This document shows, in pieces, positions 19,601 through 28,348 of a stretch of 64,000 nt of DNA (position 1 is the stretch's first letter; every line of letters starts with the position of its first letter). Origin of the DNA: Cohnella herbarum (GTDB lineage Bacteria; Bacillota; Bacilli; Paenibacillales; Paenibacillaceae); NCBI RefSeq assembly GCF_012849095.1, contig NZ_CP051681.1:110539-174538 (forward strand), in the 5' to 3' direction. Made by a program: the position numbers and the translations under genes. The notes under the pieces were generated by a model, which was not told the DNA's origin, did no database searches, and saw only the letters and a list, made by a program, of their open reading frames with translations.

Positions 19601-19912
19601 GCTCTGCGTATCTGACACATCGAAGACATGACGCAACCCCAAATGACTGCCCCGATCCTCGATCAACGCGATGCCTTTTGCGCCGCGCTTTACCCACCGG
19701 TTCAACCGATTGTTCCAGATTTCAATCGCCGCGCAGGCTGTAGCATCTGGACGCTGCGCGTAGATCAACAGTTGATCCTGAAACGGATACTTGTAGTTCC
19801 AGGCTGCCGTCCGTAAAAAATCGGCCCAGCGCTCGGGATGATCTGAAACCGCGTGGGCCGTACTCGCGGCAAGCTCGGCGATTCGCTGTAACTTTGCTGT
19901 CACCGGTCGCAC
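13679..19912 (-). CDS. Giant DNA methylase/SNF2-like helicase protein (C-terminus lost)
   Basis: 2077 residues. An ArdC-like N-terminus (about 30-90, FQDQLLIYAQRPDATA) is followed by an N6-adenine methylase domain with motif I EPSCGIGNFFG near 930 and motif IV GNVPFGSYG near 990, then an SNF2-type helicase with Walker A HCVGAGKTFAMT near 1610 and DEADSYKNL near 1770. Such proteins are typical of Tn1549-like elements and are thought to help establishment or antirestriction. The frame ends early at VRVLLVNERSNQ: about ten residues of motif V (GSTxKMGAGT in relatives) are missing and the frame shifts. The helicase is therefore probably inactive. The rest is intact over 6 kb. Confidence 0.85.
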   Translation of the reverse strand: MRPVTAKLQRIAELAASTAHAVSDHPERWADFLRTAAWNYKYPFQDQLLIYAQRPDATACAAIEIWNNRLNRWVKRGAKGIALIEDRGSHLGLRHVFDVSDTQSRSRQTVPLWRMEVPDTEAVIETLENAFGSESGSGMELVDALLSAARNAVEDHSADYVRMLLTERDSSLLEELDEPHVELLFREAAQYAVAFMALTRCGLEPSHYISVDDLSGVGYFNTLPALSHLGAAISDVAETMLREIESTVRAMRRDEQRKKERQASRTVARPESLPQNEAKARERMMKHGTDLHAERGLPPARPDDGRSDEVREIWDVAQDVSQGPTEGNLRPSDAVGAVESASGGHRPDSAGADRPDDAGTDPAVSSTGEGDRPDGLDGSHEQPEATGRGTDSRRVDLSLKWYDRETEDRSLPFFHDQTVINDMLRAAPLSESKAAIEAFYGIHEDNRERTLYIRNLFPAGITELTLADGTQAGFEPYLNVLRLWTGTAERKTAQSFYDWSVIAGHIDSMIILNEFDPARKSMPSIQQQTLWVEQAESDKASAFSLPQAAIDTVLQNGSGIENGKLRVALFFQQSLSAQENADFLKREYGTGGRLSALIGTDIHENHDSKGITLTRGSIMNPNVRVVLPWIKVQKRIGELLAAGRYLNRQEEERLPAYAEQQEEQRRQRISETTEHIQPLSEWQSNESQQIQTPNRVHAHYAYAEGSKVFIGADEFEIAQLEPRKVVLQNVQFPLFMQEMNRRDFERMLRENPLNDHLISGQQELDSEHAEWDMEPVDEPEQATQADEDRISLGTSSPATPENQLESTTASNYRITNNDLGHGGAKTKYKWNVEAIRLLGQLEKDNRQATVDEQTVLARYVGWGGIPQAFDEGNPQWGTEYAELRDLLDPEEYESARASTLNAHYTSPIVIKAMYECLERMGFRSGNILEPSCGIGNFFGLLPESFQDARLFGVELDSITGRIARQLYPQVSIAVSGYEQTSLPDSFFDLAVGNVPFGSYGVADKKYDKHKFLIHDYFFAKTLDKVRPGGIVAFITSKGTMDKQNPTVRKYIAERAALLGAVRLPSNAFLANAGTEVTADILFLQKRDRMVAVSEQTEEWLSLGVTAEDVPVNSYFAARPEMVLGTMAYDDRMYGNQQETTCRPYPDAPLDELLREALTNIHAEWVELEREEQPEEEEVSLLADPSVRNFSFALVEGRIYFRENSRMRPVETSATAAGRIKGMIQLRDTVRELIEYQTEDYSDEAIREQQRKLDTQYERFTAQYGLINSRANSLAFSDDSSYFLLCSLEVIDEEGRLLRKADMFTKRTIRQRANIKQVDTASEALAVSIGTKARVDLPYMAELTGLAQEQLVQELRGVIFPNPENLDEEGQPTYETADAYLSGNVREKLRAAKQFAAYDTERYAENVRALEAVQPKDLDASEIDVRLGATWLPPEVIRAFIFELVDTPYMYQTSINVMYSGYTAAWNVKGKSDDRSNNIKANVTYGTNRINAYKILEDTLNLRDVRIFDTAVENGVEKRVLNKQETAIAQQKQEAMKEAFRDWIWQDPQRREQLTRLYNDRFNSIRPREYDGSHIRFTGMNPEIRLRQHQVNAVARTLYGGNSLFAHCVGAGKTFAMTAAAMESKHLGLCNKSMLVVPNHLTEQWAAEFLMLYPSANVLVATKKDFETKNRKTFCARIATGDYDAIIIGHSQFEKIPISAERQRQQLYEQISEITSGIRELKEAKGERYAIKQLERTKKTLQVKLEKLSDASRKDDVVTFEELGIDRLFVDEADSYKNLFLYTKMRNVAGLSQTEAQKSSDMFAKCRYLDELTEGRGIIFATGTPISNSITEMYTMQRYLQYERLRGQGLQHFDSWASTFGETVTAIELAPEGTGYRAKTRFARFYNLPELMNVFKEVADIQTADMLQLPVPKAYFHNVAVPPSDFQREMVADLASRAEQVRAKRVEPHEDNMLKITNDGRKLALDQRLANAMLPDDEGSKVSACADNVYQKWADSREQRLAQLVFCDLSIPKQDGTFNVYDELRRKLTEKGVPAEEIAFIHDANTEVKKKELFAKVRTGQVRVLLVNERSNQVDRAS

Positions 19913-19916
19913 CTCC

Positions 19917-20183
19917 TTATACGAAGGTAATTTGGTTCGTCAGACGAATGCCTTCCTCGGAATATCTTGGCGTGAGCCGAATAAGTCCATTTTGCTGAAG
20001 CCGATGTAGGTTGCGACGCACAGCAGAAGTGGAAAGACCCACCTCTGACGCAAGTCGCCTGGACGAAAGCAGTACCGCGCCGTTTCGCCCGCCTGCACGA
20101 TCCAACAAATAGCTGTACAGCAGCTTCGCTGCAGGGGGAATAGATGCTCCGGTCAGCAACCGGTAACGGGCAAGATCATTCAT
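19917..20183 (-). CDS. Winged-helix DNA-binding protein
   Basis: 88 residues with a GntR/replication-initiator-like winged helix: LASEVGLSTSAVRRNLHRLQ (residues 45-64) is the recognition region, then LIRLTPRYSEEGIRL is the wing. The start at 20183 follows AGGAGGATG. It ends 4 bases before the giant helicase gene and may regulate it. Confidence 0.7.
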   Translation of the reverse strand: MNDLARYRLLTGASIPPAAKLLYSYLLDRAGGRNGAVLLSSRRLASEVGLSTSAVRRNLHRLQQNGLIRLTPRYSEEGIRLTNQITFV

Positions 20184-20197
20184 AGAAGTGCATCCTC

Positions 20198-20686
20198 CTA
20201 TCGTTCCAGTTCAGACTTCTGCTTTAGTGGTGCCGATGAAGGGGAATGGAGGGGCGACGAAAATTCATTCATTCGCTCCGGCCGGGCAAAGCAATATAAA
20301 TAGAAGTTATAGTCGCCGGCACGCGGAAAGCATCGCAGATAGTAACGATGCTTTGCCGTCTGTAAACAAAAGCCATAGACATCGCTGTGCCGTGCGCTTG
20401 GTAGACGGGCCTCTGGATGTTTTATACAAAAATCGTGCATGCCACTGCGGTTTTGAAGCAGCCCCTGTTCCGTCAACGCTTGAATGACCGCTCCAAGCTC
20501 CTCCCGAAAATCAGGAGTTTTCAACGAAGAGATATGTTCGAACCAAGTCGCCCAGAATGCCTCCCCATCTTTGCCGAAATCACCGCGCACATGCCCAATA
20601 CAACCGCGTTCTGTATCCTTCTCGATGGAGGCGGAATAAAAATAAGCCTCATCCTCAGATGTGGCAATCTTCAACTTCTCAATCAT
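20198..20686 (-). CDS. Hypothetical ICE protein
   Basis: 162 residues, cytosolic, no signal or membrane segment. It has aromatic-rich segments (FWATWFEHISS, YYLRCFPRAGDYNFYLYCF). The start is supported by GGGAGGAAAAG. No known domain is recognised; conserved placement between surface protein genes and the HTH gene suggests an element housekeeping role (inference). Confidence 0.6.
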   Translation of the reverse strand: MIEKLKIATSEDEAYFYSASIEKDTERGCIGHVRGDFGKDGEAFWATWFEHISSLKTPDFREELGAVIQALTEQGLLQNRSGMHDFCIKHPEARLPSARHSDVYGFCLQTAKHRYYLRCFPRAGDYNFYLYCFARPERMNEFSSPLHSPSSAPLKQKSELER

Positions 20687-20716
20687 GCTCTTTTCCTCCC
20701 AAACGATATGCTGTCT

Positions 20717-23700
20717 TTAATGGGTGCCGCCCGTACCAAAATCGTCGTAGCTAGACAAGTCGGCGTGATAAAACACAACGTCCCCGTCTAGCAAAGAGAA
20801 CATCCCCCCGTAAGGATCGACAAAACTGCGCTGAAAACCTTCCATCTGCCACTGGTTGTCCAGCGGCGCATTTTTATACTGCAAATGCGGGTGAGCAATG
20901 TCCTTATTGCGAATGGTTTCGATGTCAAAATTGACTACAAAATAGCCGTCACGCAGGAAGATCGGCGCATTGTCGTCCAACCGGTGGGTACGTCCGTACT
21001 CGGCCAGATTCATGCCTGCTGGCACTGCATAGGGAGCAGCGGGAAGGCTATACTCGCCAAACCAGCGCTGCACCGAGGCATTAGCTCGTGCAGTATCAAT
21101 GCCGGACGGCACCTGCATACTGCCGATAAACATCCGAAGCTGCGAAGGAAGTAACATTCCGTCGTAGCCGCCGACGTAAATCCGCTTTTGCGCCGCTTCC
21201 TTCAAATACTGCTGTACATACGATGTCTGACTGCCAGAAGAACCATTCACCCTCCAAAGTGAACTGGCAGTATTGGATAACTCCTGCTGCGACACATTGC
21301 GCATACGGGTATCAAGCGTCACCAGCCGCTGCTCGGTGTCTTCCGTGGAGCCGATCCGAATAAACCGCTTGGTTCCCGAATGATAGTACAAGTCCACCTG
21401 TTGTCGGTTTTTGCCCTGCTTGTCAACGAAATAAAAGGTAGGCGTGATTTTAATCCCGTCGCCCGCGCTGAACATGTTGCCGAGCGTTTTGACCTCAAAT
21501 TTGAAGTGATAGCCTGTTTTTACAACAACATTTTTCTTTCCGCTCTCCGGGTGACTGCCGGGCCGAATCGGCAGCACGTAAGGGGCCGTATTGCCGCGCG
21601 TCGCGCCGTCGATACCTTTTGTACCAACCCAATAGCTATTTCCGGTCGGCGTCGCACTGCCTGCCGCCGTTCTGAACACCTTTTCCCACTGGTAGTCGGC
21701 AACATCGGTAATTCGGAAGTCGAACAGACGGCCAATAACCTCAACCGCCACAACTTGCGTCGCCACATGATTAGTTAAGTCCAAATTGGCATTACTTTGT
21801 GATGTGAATGAAGCCGGACTGTTTTCGGCAAACGTTCGGAATAGTACATCATAATTTCCCTCATCTACCCAAACGGGCATGTAAAAAGTGGTTGTAAGCT
21901 GGCCGACAGGAATCGAAGTCCAGGTGTCCTTCGGAATCAACGTTGCGTGGTCAGCCTTGTATACATCGAATGGGAACCTTACCTGCTTGTCTCGCACATA
22001 TTTGGCATAGTCCCGATTGCCGTAGCCGATAATGTCTCGGTGCGGCCCGCTGGTAGGAATCGTCACGGTAAAGGAGCGATCCAGAATAAGCGCCGAACGA
22101 TCGGCTGTCGGCACCGTTTTCTGATTGTGCGCCTGATCGTCGGCTACAGATGCCAGATTGACGACGGGGGTATGCACCGTCACCGGATTGATGCCGTTGA
22201 TCGGGAAGCTTTGGTTCGACCCGCCTCCGATGCCCTTGACCAGCGTATAATAAATCGTCCCCGTGCTTGGCTGGCTCCCCTTGTTCGTTTTAGTCGCATC
22301 GATGACAAATCCCGAACCATATAAAACATCCTGACCGATCATGGGAGATGCGGGAATCGCCCCCGGAGCAGGAGCCGTTTCCTCCACCGTCCGATTGTCC
22401 ATGATCGTTTGTCCATTAAAGACGACCGTGTCGTTCTTGACCTTGATTTTCCCGACCGCATTTTCAGCCTCTGACTTCCAGTTCTCGCTTGGAACCGAAG
22501 GTCTACTGGAGCCGCCGTAAACCGTTTGACCGGAAAGCACAACGTTGCGATACACCGGGTCCGTAATATGGGACGAGACCGCTGCATCATGGGTGGCGGA
22601 AACAGACGGTGCGGTATACCCGTTTGCTTGCAGCGTTACCGAACCGGAGGGCAGGGCATAGTTGGCGACTGTCGCCTTCTGTAAGCCGTACACTTCCAAA
22701 CGGTCTACCAGCCAATAGCTGTACTTTCGTTCCACACTGTAGCTTTGGGTGACCGTTTGCGTGTCGGATCGGGATACCGGAATCGTGGTCGAATGACCTT
22801 CGCTATCCGGCGGGCCGGGAACATATTCCGTCCATCTCAGCGTATAGGTGCGACTGACTGTAATCGGATACGATTTCGAGCCTTTCACTTCTGTGAACGT
22901 GTTGCGATACAAATACGCTTTGGCGCTCGCGTTAACATAAAGGCTTTCAGAGGTCGGTATTCCCTTTAAAACGTCAAATCGTTCAGCGCCGCGAGAATCC
23001 GCCTTTATGATCGCCGATGCCGTGGCATCCATCGCCTCGACTTGCTGGCTCGTGCCAGGTAACGAGGTATCGCCGCCGTCACTGTCGCCTTTGCGTACGG
23101 TGTGATCCGAGGTGGAATCTCCGCTGTTACCATTAGCATCTTTCACGACGACCGTGATTTTGACGGTAATGCTGGAGCCGGATGTGAATGGAATTTTGAT
23201 CGGCAGCGATTTACTTGCCGTCAGCCCGCTGAGTGAGCCGGACTTATCGTTAGGCGTAACGAATGTTGCGTTCTCTATTTTTGTGATCTCATACGTTTTG
23301 AGCGGCACGGGTGACTTCGCTTCAAATACAAAATTCCCATCAACCGTGGTAACTGAAGCCTCGACGTTATCTGGTGCGTCGATACGGGAGGTCACGGTAA
23401 TCGGGGAAGGAATTTTATAGATGCCGACGAAATTGGAGCCGCCAGAGCCAACCAAGATGGAGCGTTCGAGCAGCTTCGCGTCGCCTTTTTCTTGTATGAA
23501 TAGCTTCTCATCCGGCTTCTTGTTGTTTGTGATATATGTGCGAACAATTTCATAGGTCTGGCCGCCAGATGTGAGCTGCGGATCAAACGTATAGTTCACT
23601 TCCTCTCCAGTCTCGTAGACGCCTTTGTCGACTTCCTTGAGCTTCGTACCATCTTCCTTTTGATAGATCGCCTTTACCGGGTTATTTTCAGCGTATTCGG

Positions 23701-24550
23701 CAATCGCGTCCGTTCCGCCAAGCGCCGCCGTGAAGCTTCGCGTTCGCACCTTCGGATTTGTATCCGGATTTTCCTGTAACCAGCTTTTCTGCGTTAGGTC
23801 CTTCTTCGGCGATAGGTAGGAGCGGACAATACTGTACGTTTTCCCGTTATCCTCAATCGTCGCAGGAAACTCGTGGTTGATCGTCTCGCCGACTTTGTAG
23901 TCACCCTTATGGAACGTGACCTCAGGCTGCTTGAGGATCGTTCCTCCCACGGTTTTCGCAACGACATCGACAGGAAAATTCGCGCTGCGATAGGGGACGT
24001 GAATCCCAAAGTAATCATCGAGATCATCCGGGTGCGCCCAAGGTTCAGCGTTCTTGATTCCTTCTAACGTGTAAAATGGGCCTTTGCGCACGTTTCCATT
24101 GCCATCGACGGAAACCATGATTGCGTACAAGTACAGGTCGTCGTTGTCCTTGATGTCTCCCATGCCTGCTTGCCACATGCCGTCCGTTACTAAATCTTCA
24201 CTGACTTCGTAGTAGGTCGTGACCGGCTCTCCGGGAATTGGGGGGTTCGGATTTTGCGCGACTTGACGCACCTGTTGATTGACAAATGATGCGTGACTGC
24301 CGTTACGCGGATCACTGCACTGTTTGGATGATGTATTCGTGCAGAGTTGGTCACGACGCACCGTCCAACCTACCGTTCTGTAGCGGATGGACGAGGTTGC
24401 TGCTGTGCTAGTGATTTCAAATTTGATCTTACCCTCATCTACCCGGACAGCCGGTGTCGCGGCATTCGTAAGAAACGGAAAGCACGACAATAAAAAAGAG
24501 CATGCCAGCAGCATGCTCAACGTGATTCGTATGAATTTAGGTTTGCGCAT
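20717..24550 (-). CDS. Large secreted surface protein (DUF5704/MucBP-like)
   Basis: 1277 residues with a Sec signal (IRITLSMLLACSFLLSCFPF, then NAATP, residues 7-32). Two or three MucBP-like repeats follow at about 195-370 (GETINHEFPATIEDNGKTYS and GEEVNYTFDPQLTSGGQTYE are related), then a long beta-rich region. No sortase LPXTG motif or C-terminal membrane helix is seen, so it is probably secreted or held non-covalently. It directly abuts the upstream stalk-domain gene (stop TAG then ATG). It may aid mating-pair contact. Confidence 0.7.
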   Translation of the reverse strand: MRKPKFIRITLSMLLACSFLLSCFPFLTNAATPAVRVDEGKIKFEITSTAATSSIRYRTVGWTVRRDQLCTNTSSKQCSDPRNGSHASFVNQQVRQVAQNPNPPIPGEPVTTYYEVSEDLVTDGMWQAGMGDIKDNDDLYLYAIMVSVDGNGNVRKGPFYTLEGIKNAEPWAHPDDLDDYFGIHVPYRSANFPVDVVAKTVGGTILKQPEVTFHKGDYKVGETINHEFPATIEDNGKTYSIVRSYLSPKKDLTQKSWLQENPDTNPKVRTRSFTAALGGTDAIAEYAENNPVKAIYQKEDGTKLKEVDKGVYETGEEVNYTFDPQLTSGGQTYEIVRTYITNNKKPDEKLFIQEKGDAKLLERSILVGSGGSNFVGIYKIPSPITVTSRIDAPDNVEASVTTVDGNFVFEAKSPVPLKTYEITKIENATFVTPNDKSGSLSGLTASKSLPIKIPFTSGSSITVKITVVVKDANGNSGDSTSDHTVRKGDSDGGDTSLPGTSQQVEAMDATASAIIKADSRGAERFDVLKGIPTSESLYVNASAKAYLYRNTFTEVKGSKSYPITVSRTYTLRWTEYVPGPPDSEGHSTTIPVSRSDTQTVTQSYSVERKYSYWLVDRLEVYGLQKATVANYALPSGSVTLQANGYTAPSVSATHDAAVSSHITDPVYRNVVLSGQTVYGGSSRPSVPSENWKSEAENAVGKIKVKNDTVVFNGQTIMDNRTVEETAPAPGAIPASPMIGQDVLYGSGFVIDATKTNKGSQPSTGTIYYTLVKGIGGGSNQSFPINGINPVTVHTPVVNLASVADDQAHNQKTVPTADRSALILDRSFTVTIPTSGPHRDIIGYGNRDYAKYVRDKQVRFPFDVYKADHATLIPKDTWTSIPVGQLTTTFYMPVWVDEGNYDVLFRTFAENSPASFTSQSNANLDLTNHVATQVVAVEVIGRLFDFRITDVADYQWEKVFRTAAGSATPTGNSYWVGTKGIDGATRGNTAPYVLPIRPGSHPESGKKNVVVKTGYHFKFEVKTLGNMFSAGDGIKITPTFYFVDKQGKNRQQVDLYYHSGTKRFIRIGSTEDTEQRLVTLDTRMRNVSQQELSNTASSLWRVNGSSGSQTSYVQQYLKEAAQKRIYVGGYDGMLLPSQLRMFIGSMQVPSGIDTARANASVQRWFGEYSLPAAPYAVPAGMNLAEYGRTHRLDDNAPIFLRDGYFVVNFDIETIRNKDIAHPHLQYKNAPLDNQWQMEGFQRSFVDPYGGMFSLLDGDVVFYHADLSSYDDFGTGGTH

Positions 24551-25672
24551 CTAGTTCGAGTCCGCCTTTCTAATGATATGATTGCGGAACAAACTTGCAT
24601 TCGGATCGACCTTCAACGTATTTCCCCAATCGCCGCCTACATTAGTGGATAGAGAAATATCGGCGTAGCCTTCGTACCAAACACCTTTCTCAAACGTTTG
24701 TTTTTTCGGGAACCACTCATCGTAAAGCAAGTCATTGCTTGCCTTGTACGAGACGAATTTAATCCTGAACTTGGATCGCACAAAGTTGTTGCCAAACCCA
24801 TCTTTATAAATCATGGATGGCTCGGGATCAAGATAGCCTTCCATCTGGATTTGGTTCTCTTTGACCCATTCTGCGTAGCGGCGAATATGCTTCAGTTCGG
24901 CATCAGAGTTTTGCATTTTGGTAGCAAAAACCGCCTGCGCCCACGCGTCATCAATCGTGTTGTAATTTACATTCAGCCAAAGCACACCGAATGCTTTCAG
25001 TCTTCCCATCCAAATATCCACGTTCTTCTTGTTGAATTCCGGCTTCGTCGAATAAAGGACGGATGAAACTTTGCTGTCTGTTGGATGCGAAAATGGATAG
25101 CCCATCTCGTACATTTCGTTCGGAACGTCCGCAAGAATGTATGGATAATCGCTCGCATTCTTCGGTAAGTCGGTCGTGCGTATCAAGCGCCCCCATTGGT
25201 CGGTCTGCGCCGTGCTATCTTCGCTGGCCTTGATAAACACGGTGTCTGTCGGATTGTCCCAATCCACCTTCGCACCCAATACCTCGCTGACGAAACGGAG
25301 CGGCACAAACGTTCGACCGCCGCTCAGGATGGCTTTCGTATCCAAAGTGACCGCTTTGCCATCTACCTGCACAACATTTTGGTCAATCGTCAGAACGATA
25401 GATTGATCGTCACTCGTAATCGGAACCGTTTGTGTTTTCGATTCCCAGCCGACTTTCGCTCCGAGCGATTCGGCGACAAAGCGTACCGGGACGAGCGTTC
25501 GCCCGTTCTCATCAATAAACGCCTGCGCGTCTGGAAACCAGATTTTTTGGCCGTCCATGACGACGCTGACAAAGGTTGGCGGTTTACTGGCTGCGCTTGC
25601 CGTCAAACTGAATATACTTCCGAAAAGTGTCACAATGAGGAGGGATACTAACCTTCTTTTCAAATGCCTCAC
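24551..25672 (-). CDS. Secreted protein with two copper-amine-oxidase N-like stalk domains
   Basis: 373 residues. A signal peptide (residues 1-28) precedes two stalk repeats with GRTLVPVRFVAESLGAKVGW (about 55-75) and GRTFVPLRFVSEVLGAKVDW (about 118-137), the typical Paenibacillaceae CuAO_N1 domain. The remaining 200 residues are unassigned. The start is GTG at 25672 or TTG at 25663, both after AGGGAG. It is coupled to the large surface protein downstream. Confidence 0.75.
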   Translation of the reverse strand: MRHLKRRLVSLLIVTLFGSIFSLTASAASKPPTFVSVVMDGQKIWFPDAQAFIDENGRTLVPVRFVAESLGAKVGWESKTQTVPITSDDQSIVLTIDQNVVQVDGKAVTLDTKAILSGGRTFVPLRFVSEVLGAKVDWDNPTDTVFIKASEDSTAQTDQWGRLIRTTDLPKNASDYPYILADVPNEMYEMGYPFSHPTDSKVSSVLYSTKPEFNKKNVDIWMGRLKAFGVLWLNVNYNTIDDAWAQAVFATKMQNSDAELKHIRRYAEWVKENQIQMEGYLDPEPSMIYKDGFGNNFVRSKFRIKFVSYKASNDLLYDEWFPKKQTFEKGVWYEGYADISLSTNVGGDWGNTLKVDPNASLFRNHIIRKADSN

Positions 25673-25789
25673 TCCCTAAAGAAAATGTGCGAAACTGGAA
25701 AAACTTTCTGTTGCCTACATCATAGTGCCGATTCTGTTGCCTGTCCACTGTCCGGTAGCCTCTCCTCAGCAGGAACCAGGAGCCGCTCG

Positions 25790-26761
25790 TTATTCCGTGC
25801 GTGAAGCTCTTCTTCTTATAACAACAACGACGATGACAAGAATCAGCAGCGAGCTCCCGTAGACGCAGGATGGGCGCAGTCCAAATGAACCTTCATGAAG
25901 CGGAGAACCGTCCCCAGTAGCCTGAATCACGGTTCCTGATGGCATAGTCCGACCGTCCGTTACTTCAAAAGGGAATTCCTTCTGTTCTATACGGTTACCC
26001 AGCGTAGTCTTCACTTCCACCGTGTAAGAACCGGGAGAAAGCGGCCTGTTTAGCTCCGCCATGTACTGTGCGACCGTGCCTGCATAAATGGAATCAACCG
26101 TTGATTTCCTTTCAATCAAAAGCTCGCTGACATCGTCCTGCTGTTTGAGCTGCACCTCGATCTCCGGTTCGGACAAGCTTTCGCCTTCATTGACCAGCAA
26201 AATCGTCAAGCTCGCTTTTCCGTTCTCCAGCGTGTATACGGCTGCGTGCGGGACAGCCTCAGGAGGCTTCGCTTCGTCCAACTTGTAGTTGAGGACGACC
26301 CGCAACCCGATTTTACGTGCCGCCGATTCCCTCATACTTTGATCGTAGACGCCGATGACGGACACGTACTGGCCCGGCTCCACACTATCAGGTATCTGCA
26401 TTTCCATTGTAAAGCTTTGCGTCTCGCCAGCCTTGAGGGTTATACTGCGATCCGGCGCCCTGTACCATGCAGCCGAACCGGTATCGGGATCGCTCGGTAA
26501 AGTAAAATCCTTACCGCCGCCCAATGCGGGCATGGCATCGGCCGCATAGAGCAGCGCTGTTATTTCCTCATCTGTGGGATTCGTGACGTGAACCGTGTAC
26601 TCGCGCTTATCGCCGGGTACTATATCCTCGACATATGCGCCCAACTCCGGATTGATCCGGTCGGAATCCCCGCTGATGACCAGTTGCTGCCCATCCATAG
26701 GGTTTGTAAATCCGGCGGCTATACAAAAAACGATTGCCGCCAGCAACAGTCGAATCCACAT
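25790..26761 (-). CDS. DUF916/WxL-interacting-like membrane-anchored protein
   Basis: 323 residues. Signal peptide (WIRLLLAAIVFCIAAGF), an immunoglobulin-like part with NPELGAYVEDIVPGDKREYT near residue 38 as in DUF916/NEW3 proteins, and a C-terminal membrane helix (SSLLILVIVVVVIRRR) at residues about 300-316. It is probably an extracellular, membrane-tethered partner of the other surface proteins. Start supported by AAAGGAG. Confidence 0.65.
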   Translation of the reverse strand: MWIRLLLAAIVFCIAAGFTNPMDGQQLVISGDSDRINPELGAYVEDIVPGDKREYTVHVTNPTDEEITALLYAADAMPALGGGKDFTLPSDPDTGSAAWYRAPDRSITLKAGETQSFTMEMQIPDSVEPGQYVSVIGVYDQSMRESAARKIGLRVVLNYKLDEAKPPEAVPHAAVYTLENGKASLTILLVNEGESLSEPEIEVQLKQQDDVSELLIERKSTVDSIYAGTVAQYMAELNRPLSPGSYTVEVKTTLGNRIEQKEFPFEVTDGRTMPSGTVIQATGDGSPLHEGSFGLRPSCVYGSSLLILVIVVVVIRRRASRTE

Positions 26762-26829
26762 GATTGATGAACTCCTTTACTTCTATTCCGCTTGCCATCG
26801 CTCACATGAGCGAATAGGCTACGTTCCTG

Positions 26830-27813
26830 CTAGAAGGCCGAGCCGAGGCAAGGCAGGGGCATATATCCCTTGCGCGCGGCTGCTTGCCCGCTGGCAAACG
26901 TTTCTTCGGCCGGATAGGTGTAACCGCAGGAACTGCGGTAGTACACCTTCATACTGCCTTTTCTGGCCCCGATGATCGTTGGACGTTTCACGATGCGGCT
27001 CCCGCCAAGCGCATAGTTGTTGTACACCTTTGCTCCCATCGGGATACCTTGTACAAAAGCCAAAACGCCCACATCATCCACCGTATTGTGCCAGTCCTCA
27101 TCAGAGATCAGAGGCAGGGTGAACGTGTAGGACAGGCCATTTCGAGAGACCGTTTCGTTATATCGATTGATCCGGTAGGCCAACTCGTCCTGGATCGCCC
27201 GGACAATCGTGCTTCGTCGTACCTGCTCGAAGAGCGCAGCATCCTGCAAAAGCGGAATCGTCGCTTGCTGCCGAATGTCCTGACGCAAGCCCTCATGCCA
27301 GCTTCGGCTGACCGCATCGTAAGCGAGTACCTGCTGGTCGAGCGTAAAGGAAAGGCTGTTACCCGCCGAATCGGAATACGCATAAGGCTTCTTCGTTCCC
27401 CAAGCCGGTTTCATGACGGTTTTTCCGTCAGTCCCCGTCCATTCTTGCTCGGAATAGACGTAAAAGCCGTCGTACCCGATGATCACGATAGCCGGAATGT
27501 AGCGATGCAGGACACCTTGCGACACCGGATCATCCCCAGCGCCGAAGCCTGCGTCCAGCGTCCGGTAGAACGCCGCTAGTGCTTCTTCCTTGTTCAGCGC
27601 GACATGTTTGGCCGAGGCATATTGCGCTTCCTGCTGCTGGCTTGCGTTAACGACGAGCAACCTCGCGGCGTCGTCCACCGCGGCATCCAGCGCAGCGTCG
27701 TATCTCATCTCTGTCAGCACCGTCCGTCGCAGGGTATCTGTCTCATTCCGGTTGACTATCGCGAGGGGGAGAAACAACAGCGCACCGACGATTGCCCATT
27801 CAATCCATTTCAT
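26830..27813 (-). CDS. Membrane-anchored extracellular protein of the Tad-like block
   Basis: About 327 residues from ATG at 27813 (MKWIEWAIVGALLFLPLAIV), with one N-terminal helix and a large outside part. The pattern matches proteins encoded near Tad-type pilin genes (TadE/F-like anchoring), but the body is not recognised. It overlaps the end of the upstream gene by 14 bases. A longer GTG-independent start at 27831 is less likely. Confidence 0.6.
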   Translation of the reverse strand: MKWIEWAIVGALLFLPLAIVNRNETDTLRRTVLTEMRYDAALDAAVDDAARLLVVNASQQQEAQYASAKHVALNKEEALAAFYRTLDAGFGAGDDPVSQGVLHRYIPAIVIIGYDGFYVYSEQEWTGTDGKTVMKPAWGTKKPYAYSDSAGNSLSFTLDQQVLAYDAVSRSWHEGLRQDIRQQATIPLLQDAALFEQVRRSTIVRAIQDELAYRINRYNETVSRNGLSYTFTLPLISDEDWHNTVDDVGVLAFVQGIPMGAKVYNNYALGGSRIVKRPTIIGARKGSMKVYYRSSCGYTYPAEETFASGQAAARKGYMPLPCLGSAF

Positions 27814-28348
27814 TGCGCACCACCCCGCCATACGGAATCACGATTTTTTCATTTGGGCTGATGGTATTATTCAGAAAATCGAAGAGCAGCGTGCCTGCCG
27901 TTCGGTTCGTATTGCGCACAATCACCGTGAAGCTGTCACCCGCGCGCATCCGATAACGTCGGCTTGGGTCATCCTTTGCTGCCCGATTGTCAGGGAACAG
28001 CACCGGCAGGATCTGCGAATTGAAAAACGCATCGTACTGTACCTCGTAGTTGCCCTTAAAGGTTTCGGGCCGTGTCGGATCGTCGTAAACCGGTACATAC
28101 TTCTTGCTGTCATGCTCCATCTGAACGTCAAAGCTATTGCCGGTCGCCGCAAGTGCGGTCATGAATTCGTTATACATCGTTGGCGTGATGCCGCCTTTGT
28201 CCCGAACCGCATCAACGAAGGCTGTCGTCGCGCGCAAGGCAACCAGTTCCGAAATATCGTCCTGCTGATCAAAGGCGGCAGAGAGCGGGTAGAGGTAGAG
28301 CAGCAGAATAGCGATCAATACGGCGAAAATTTTGATCAAACTGTTCAT
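27800..28348 (-). CDS. Pilin-block protein with N-terminal membrane helix
   Basis: 182 residues. One N-terminal helix (IKIFAVLIAILLLYLYPLSAA) and an exported domain. Its ATG overlaps the upstream stop (ATGA). It is small like the neighbours 28345-29284 and probably belongs to the same pilus or pseudopilus. Function unknown. Confidence 0.6.
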   Translation of the reverse strand: MNSLIKIFAVLIAILLLYLYPLSAAFDQQDDISELVALRATTAFVDAVRDKGGITPTMYNEFMTALAATGNSFDVQMEHDSKKYVPVYDDPTRPETFKGNYEVQYDAFFNSQILPVLFPDNRAAKDDPSRRYRMRAGDSFTVIVRNTNRTAGTLLFDFLNNTISPNEKIVIPYGGVVRNEMD